NCBI GenBank assembly: GCA_023231365.1
Contig: JALNVO010000032.1
Span: 1-16,312, forward strand
DNA from: Fibrobacteraceae bacterium
Lineage (GTDB): Bacteria; Fibrobacterota; Fibrobacteria; Fibrobacterales; Fibrobacteraceae
Length of the DNA: 16,312 nt
Reading direction: 5' to 3'
The translations under genes and the position numbers were made by a program. Under the pieces are notes generated by a model that searched no databases, had not been told where the DNA came from, and saw nothing but the letters and a program-made list of their open reading frames with translations. The number at the start of each line of letters is the position of its first letter. Positions within the stretch are counted from its first letter, which is position 1. Below, in pieces: positions 12,782 through 16,312 of this stretch.

Positions 12782-14726
12782 TTCTATTTAAAATTCGTCC
12801 TAGGACGGAATCGTCTATACCTTTCTTTAAATCTTCGTCATTGATGTTGGGTAAATGCATAATATGTGTAATTGGCTTTCCTCTTCCTAAAAAGAGATAT
12901 TTGTACCAAATCATCAAATCAATAGATTTTGGAGTGTGGTCGCTTAATATAATACTTTTCTGTTTAAGCGTTGCTTTTGCCGCATTTTCGCAATATTCTT
13001 TATATTCGCTGTCATCTTCTTTAGAAGGAATATCTGGTCCGTCACTTCCTTTAAGATCTTTTGTGTATTCAAAATTAAATTTTTTTAGCATTAAATAATC
13101 AATGTCCAAGGGACCTGAAAAATAAATACCATAAATTTCTAAATATTGTTTCGTTTTTAATAGCAAACGAATGTTATGAGAAGGATCGGTAGTATTCCAC
13201 TTATGCATGTTCTCAATCTCTTCGTCAGTAATTTTTAAAGGCGCATCGTTCCAAAAAATGGTATCGCATTTCCCATGCAAAATCATTTCCTGTAGGACAT
13301 ATTTTATTCTTCCCCAACCTCCTCCTGGACGTCCTAGGTCCAAATCCAATAGGGTTATGTACGGAATATGTAACTGCTCTAACAAATTCCAAATATGGTG
13401 AACAAATCGGTGTCCTAAAGGGAAAAAGGTGATTTCATTTTCATCGAAATTGCAATCCAAATGCTTTGCCAAATACTTGAAAACAACTTCTTCACTGTCG
13501 CCTTCACCGATAACAACTAATTTGGCAAAATAAATTTCCGGCCAATGCTGAACGGCTTCTTTTACAAATTTATACGCTTCATCTTTCTCAGAAGGCAATG
13601 TGATTTTATTGATGATAGATTTTTGCTCTCTAATTTGGAAATGATAGATATTGGTCGGGTTAACTCTTCCAACTATAGCAGGAGAATGTGAAGAAATAAA
13701 GACCTGGACGAAATCTTTTTTTGAAATCTGACTGAATATTTTGATTACTCGCCCGAGTAAATGAGGAGATATGTGATTTTCTGGTTCTTCAATTAGCAAA
13801 AAAGTAATTAAAGGCAGTTCTTCAGTTTTTTTGAGGAATCTTTCAGATTCAAGTAAAGAGCAGATCATCGACAAATAAAATAAAGATTTGTTGCCATCGC
13901 CGATATCATCTATTTGGAAAACGTCCCCTTCCGATCCGGATGTGAACGTTACATCAAGTTTCCTGAGAAATTGGTCGATGTCATCACAAAGCATTCCTAT
14001 TTCGATACTATCATATCGATGATCCTTATGAAATTGAGACCATTTTTCAGTTAAAATCTTCTTTATTTCCGAAAAATCATGATTTCCTTGTATTGAAGAA
14101 TCAATCGTTTTTAATGTTTCGGCAGTCTTGTCTTTGAACTCGTTCTCGTATGAAACGAGTTTAAGCATTCGCTGTAATAGTGAATTTGAAGAATATTTTA
14201 ATTCATCGGCTGTTTTACGTACTGCAGGAACATAATACACCTGGAATGCAAATAGGTCTGTGTTTCTTAGAACCCTTTTAGAGGGACATATTTCGTCATC
14301 ACATTCCGGATTTTGCCAAAAATTAATTTCTTGATCAACAACTCCATCTACATTTCTTGGATCTGTATTCCAAGTGGCATCAAGCCGGATTCTCACATAT
14401 GGATTCTCCGCACTTTCGTCGGTAGTCATATTCTTAAAGAAATCTGGAATGGATTCGTCGTCTTTAGAAAAAGTTAACTGGACTTCGATAGACAGCTTGC
14501 TGTTGTCAAGAAGAGTAGATTTCTTACCTGTTCTATAGAAATCATTTTTCCTTATTTCTCGCTCCGCTCTTGTCCTTCCGAAAAGTTTAACAAGAGCCTC
14601 CAATGCTGCAGTTTTCCCGGAACTGTTGTGGCCTACGAATACATTTAAATCGTCTAGTGATTCAAATGTAACGCCATTTGAATCAAAGCAACGAAATCCT
14701 TTAATAATAATCTTTGATATTTGCAT
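12756..14726 (-). CDS. gajA: OLD-family ATPase with TOPRIM nuclease domain (GajA-like)
   Basis: Class 2 OLD proteins join an ABC-type ATPase to a TOPRIM nuclease; GajA uses this to nick phage DNA when nucleotide levels fall. In the 656-aa product the ATPase shows GHNSSGKT (32-39, Walker A), IGDGNKSLFYLS (276-287, signature-like), LLIEEPENH (310-318, Walker B with Glu313/314) and SSHSP (345-349, H-loop). The TOPRIM part shows VVIGEGDSEE (404-413, candidate Glu408), LLDLDLGRPGGG (459-470, Asp461/Asp463) and a late LGRGKPITHI (613-622) whose Lys617 fits the conserved lysine of the class. It is longer than B. cereus GajA (578 aa). The gene follows the AbiGi-like gene by 15 nt and overlaps the helicase gene. 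Confidence 0.9.
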   Translation of the reverse strand: MQISKIIIKGFRCFDSNGVTFESLDDLNVFVGHNSSGKTAALEALVKLFGRTRAEREIRKNDFYRTGKKSTLLDNSKLSIEVQLTFSKDDESIPDFFKNMTTDESAENPYVRIRLDATWNTDPRNVDGVVDQEINFWQNPECDDEICPSKRVLRNTDLFAFQVYYVPAVRKTADELKYSSNSLLQRMLKLVSYENEFKDKTAETLKTIDSSIQGNHDFSEIKKILTEKWSQFHKDHRYDSIEIGMLCDDIDQFLRKLDVTFTSGSEGDVFQIDDIGDGNKSLFYLSMICSLLESERFLKKTEELPLITFLLIEEPENHISPHLLGRVIKIFSQISKKDFVQVFISSHSPAIVGRVNPTNIYHFQIREQKSIINKITLPSEKDEAYKFVKEAVQHWPEIYFAKLVVIGEGDSEEVVFKYLAKHLDCNFDENEITFFPLGHRFVHHIWNLLEQLHIPYITLLDLDLGRPGGGWGRIKYVLQEMILHGKCDTIFWNDAPLKITDEEIENMHKWNTTDPSHNIRLLLKTKQYLEIYGIYFSGPLDIDYLMLKKFNFEYTKDLKGSDGPDIPSKEDDSEYKEYCENAAKATLKQKSIILSDHTPKSIDLMIWYKYLFLGRGKPITHIMHLPNINDEDLKKGIDDSVLGRILNRIGQLVNEM

Positions 14727-14741
14727 CGTTGGTTTGCGGCT

Positions 14742-15938
14742 TTAATCAAATTGAGGATCTAAATAAAAGATTTTTCCGAAAACTTTTTCTAATTCGTTTT
14801 TGCATTTTTCGGCTCTTGCTTCATTTTCGTCAATTAATTGAGAACCAAATAAACCTGTATGAATAACGACAATTCCGTCAAACGGAGGATCAACTAAACC
14901 AGATAAAATCATTTTTTGAATCCATTTGTTCGAGATTTCCTGCGATAAAACACGACAACGGCCTATAGCTAAACTAGCATTTGGTATTTTTATTTTTATA
15001 GCTAAAGTGTTTGCGTTTTTTAAACAATTGTCAATTTTCTGTTTTTGCAATGTTGTTGGTGGGGAAAATAAAATTAAAGGCTTTATTAAGTCTTTTTTTT
15101 CTAAGCCCTCTATTGTTTCGTATTCATGAAAATTGCTTTTTTCGATTTTATCAACAACTTCGGACATGTTTATTATTCGTACCTTCTTTATTACATTCCT
15201 AGAAAAAGAAGTGCCATAATTATTTCCGCCAGATAGATAAAAACCTGTTAAATCACTTTGAATGATTTTTGCTTGCTCTAAATCGTTCACAATGACTATA
15301 AATCGGTCTATACAACAATGTTTGTCTTGTTTGAATAAAGGTAACCCCTCATAAGAATCTTCTCTCCATATTGAATGCCAAGGCTGTGTTTTTTTCCATC
15401 TCCATTCTCTTTCATGAGTCCAATCTGTCCATCCTGGACCATTTAATTGAACGTGAACATACCTATATTGTTCTTGTATGGGTAAACAAGATTCTAATAA
15501 AATACGATAAAATGGGGTATTTCCCCCTTTTTTAAATTTTAGTGGTTTAGATAGCCCATAAATAGCTTGTCTACCACCTTCTGCAAAAAATTGTTTTTTC
15601 AAAAAAGCAATGCCGATTGATGACACATTTCCTGCAGATTTCCTTAAACTTGCGTATTTATAAAAGGAATACAAAGGCATTTCTGTAGCACACACAACTT
15701 TTTCACCGCCATACAGTGTTGTTTTGCCATTTCTAAATGATGGCCTTGCTAAAATTCCACCTACCTTAATTATCTCTCGAAGTACTTCAAAAGCAGAGGT
15801 CCCATCTTCTAATTCATCCTTTGAAAAGAAATCGAACATATCGTCCGTTTTTCCTGGAATATTTTTATAATTGACATCTTTTACAAAGTGAATAAGCCAT
15901 TTTGTAATATCATTGCGAGAGTTTTTTGATTTTCGCAT
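14742..15938 (-). CDS. Uncharacterised 398-aa protein, AbiGi/DUF2971-like by pattern, upstream of the Gabija-like pair
   Basis: No firm family. The first half has an order of elements that recalls AbiGi and DUF2971-type proteins of defence regions: a helix ending LREIIKVGGILARPS (53-67), GGEKVVCATEMPLYSF (77-92), then SIGIAFLKKQFFAEGGRQAIY (107-127, family pattern 'GIxFxK...GGxxxxY'), and WTDWTHEREWRW (170-181) with the EREWR box. The region to 225 includes CIDRFIVIVND (209-219). The second half (about 250-398) is a separate, possibly alpha/beta domain (LILFSPPTT, then FDGIVVIHTGLFGSQ). There are no membrane segments. Such proteins are often found in anti-phage loci, but their activity is not known to me. 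It starts 16 nt after the upstream stop and ends 15 nt before gajA, so it could be a third component or an independent defence gene. Confidence 0.8.
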   Translation of the reverse strand: MRKSKNSRNDITKWLIHFVKDVNYKNIPGKTDDMFDFFSKDELEDGTSAFEVLREIIKVGGILARPSFRNGKTTLYGGEKVVCATEMPLYSFYKYASLRKSAGNVSSIGIAFLKKQFFAEGGRQAIYGLSKPLKFKKGGNTPFYRILLESCLPIQEQYRYVHVQLNGPGWTDWTHEREWRWKKTQPWHSIWREDSYEGLPLFKQDKHCCIDRFIVIVNDLEQAKIIQSDLTGFYLSGGNNYGTSFSRNVIKKVRIINMSEVVDKIEKSNFHEYETIEGLEKKDLIKPLILFSPPTTLQKQKIDNCLKNANTLAIKIKIPNASLAIGRCRVLSQEISNKWIQKMILSGLVDPPFDGIVVIHTGLFGSQLIDENEARAEKCKNELEKVFGKIFYLDPQFD

Positions 15939-15954
15939 TGCTGATTCTCAAAAA

Positions 15955-16312
15955 TTACATCGGCTTGATCATCTTTTCGATGAAGGTGATTTCGAGCTTG
16001 GTGAGGACGTATTTTTTATAGAGCTGTTTGTCAATGTCTTCTACAGATTTGCTCCAATCGATATCGGATTTACTCGTAAAGGTTTGCTGAGGAACCAATG
16101 CAAAATTTGCTTTTGCCAAATGTTGAGTGGATGTTATCAGCCCTATAAGGAAGCGAACAAATCGCGTTTGCATATACTTGAGCATTGCCTCTGCTTCTTT
16201 TTGAGAATTAAAAGCTTCGCAAACTAAATATGTTTCCGTGCATACTTCAGCTGGTTTCAAAATTTCCAGTGTAGAAAGTATTCTCTTTTGTCCATTTTTG
16301 TCACATTCGCCA
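15955..16312 (-). CDS. C-terminal end of an Eco57I-like restriction-modification protein (start beyond the right edge)
   Basis: The frame is open from the window edge to TAA 15957-15955 (119 codons). It carries the recognisable tail of large Eco57I/type IIG or related restriction-modification proteins: KPAEVCTETYLVCEAF, then MQTRFVRFLIGLITSTQHLA, then FALVPQQTF, and the ending DKQLYKKYVLTKLEITFIEK before MIKPM. In that family this tail follows the methyltransferase and target-recognition parts, and the VCTETYLV...RFVRFL block is usual. The internal Met in KPAEV would be a false start, since coding-like sequence continues upstream of it (GQKRILSTLEIL). It is the most upstream gene of the visible minus-strand series. 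Which enzyme type it is cannot be decided from the tail. Confidence 0.7.
   Translation of the reverse strand, partial: GECDKNGQKRILSTLEILKPAEVCTETYLVCEAFNSQKEAEAMLKYMQTRFVRFLIGLITSTQHLAKANFALVPQQTFTSKSDIDWSKSVEDIDKQLYKKYVLTKLEITFIEKMIKPM

Noticed and set aside
1..16312. CRISPR array, tRNA or rRNA genes
   Set aside because: No regularly spaced direct repeats and no cloverleaf or rRNA-like stretch were noticed on reading; no computational scan could be run.

Overview
The window looks like a bacterial chromosomal defence island. Apart from one decayed insertion sequence on the plus strand, every recognisable gene reads on the minus strand, so transcription runs from high to low coordinates. The host cannot be named with certainty. 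AT-rich accessory genes mixed with more GC-balanced ones, readable Shine-Dalgarno sites (AAGGA/GAGGG) before several genes, and the styles of the transposases and short hairpin repeat would fit a Fibrobacter-like or other gut anaerobe; this is a weak inference.

Right part (16312 to 9969), in transcription order. First comes the C-terminal end of an Eco57I-like restriction-modification protein, cut by the window edge. After 16 nt follows a 398-aa protein of uncertain family with an AbiGi/DUF2971-like look. Then comes an OLD-family ATPase/TOPRIM nuclease overlapping a UvrD-type helicase, a Gabija-like pair. After a 50-nt gap there is an HNH endonuclease.

Middle part (9955 to 3537): a fused GmrSD-type (DUF262-DUF1524) modification-dependent nuclease, McrB (AAA+ GTPase with an N-terminal PUA/EVE-like region), McrC (PD-(D/E)xK nuclease) and an unrecognised 173-aa protein. 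Gaps are 10-24 nt or short overlaps, and two ribosome binding sites lie on the preceding stop codon. This points to one or two long polycistronic units. GmrSD, McrBC and the HNH protein are all candidates for attacking modified DNA, while the Gabija-like pair acts by another route.

Left part (3502 to 1): a broken gene for an AlbA_2 (Schlafen-like)/HATPase_c_4 protein. Its N-terminal 109 codons (3502-3176) and C-terminal part (about 1840-1133) are separated by a truncated IS3-family element (about 3175-2883) and a decayed IS256-family element (about 1841-2882, plus strand). The IS256 copy has lost the middle of its transposase and carries a roughly 71-nt hairpin-bearing insertion. Beyond it are a 42-codon ORF, a start-less 68-codon remnant, and the first 219 codons of a Fic-domain protein that runs off the left edge.

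The most promising leads for something undescribed are the three-gene arrangement at 15938-10958 (AbiGi-like protein plus Gabija-like pair) and the unrecognised 173-aa gene attached to mcrBC. All family calls come from reading motifs by eye; no database search was made.
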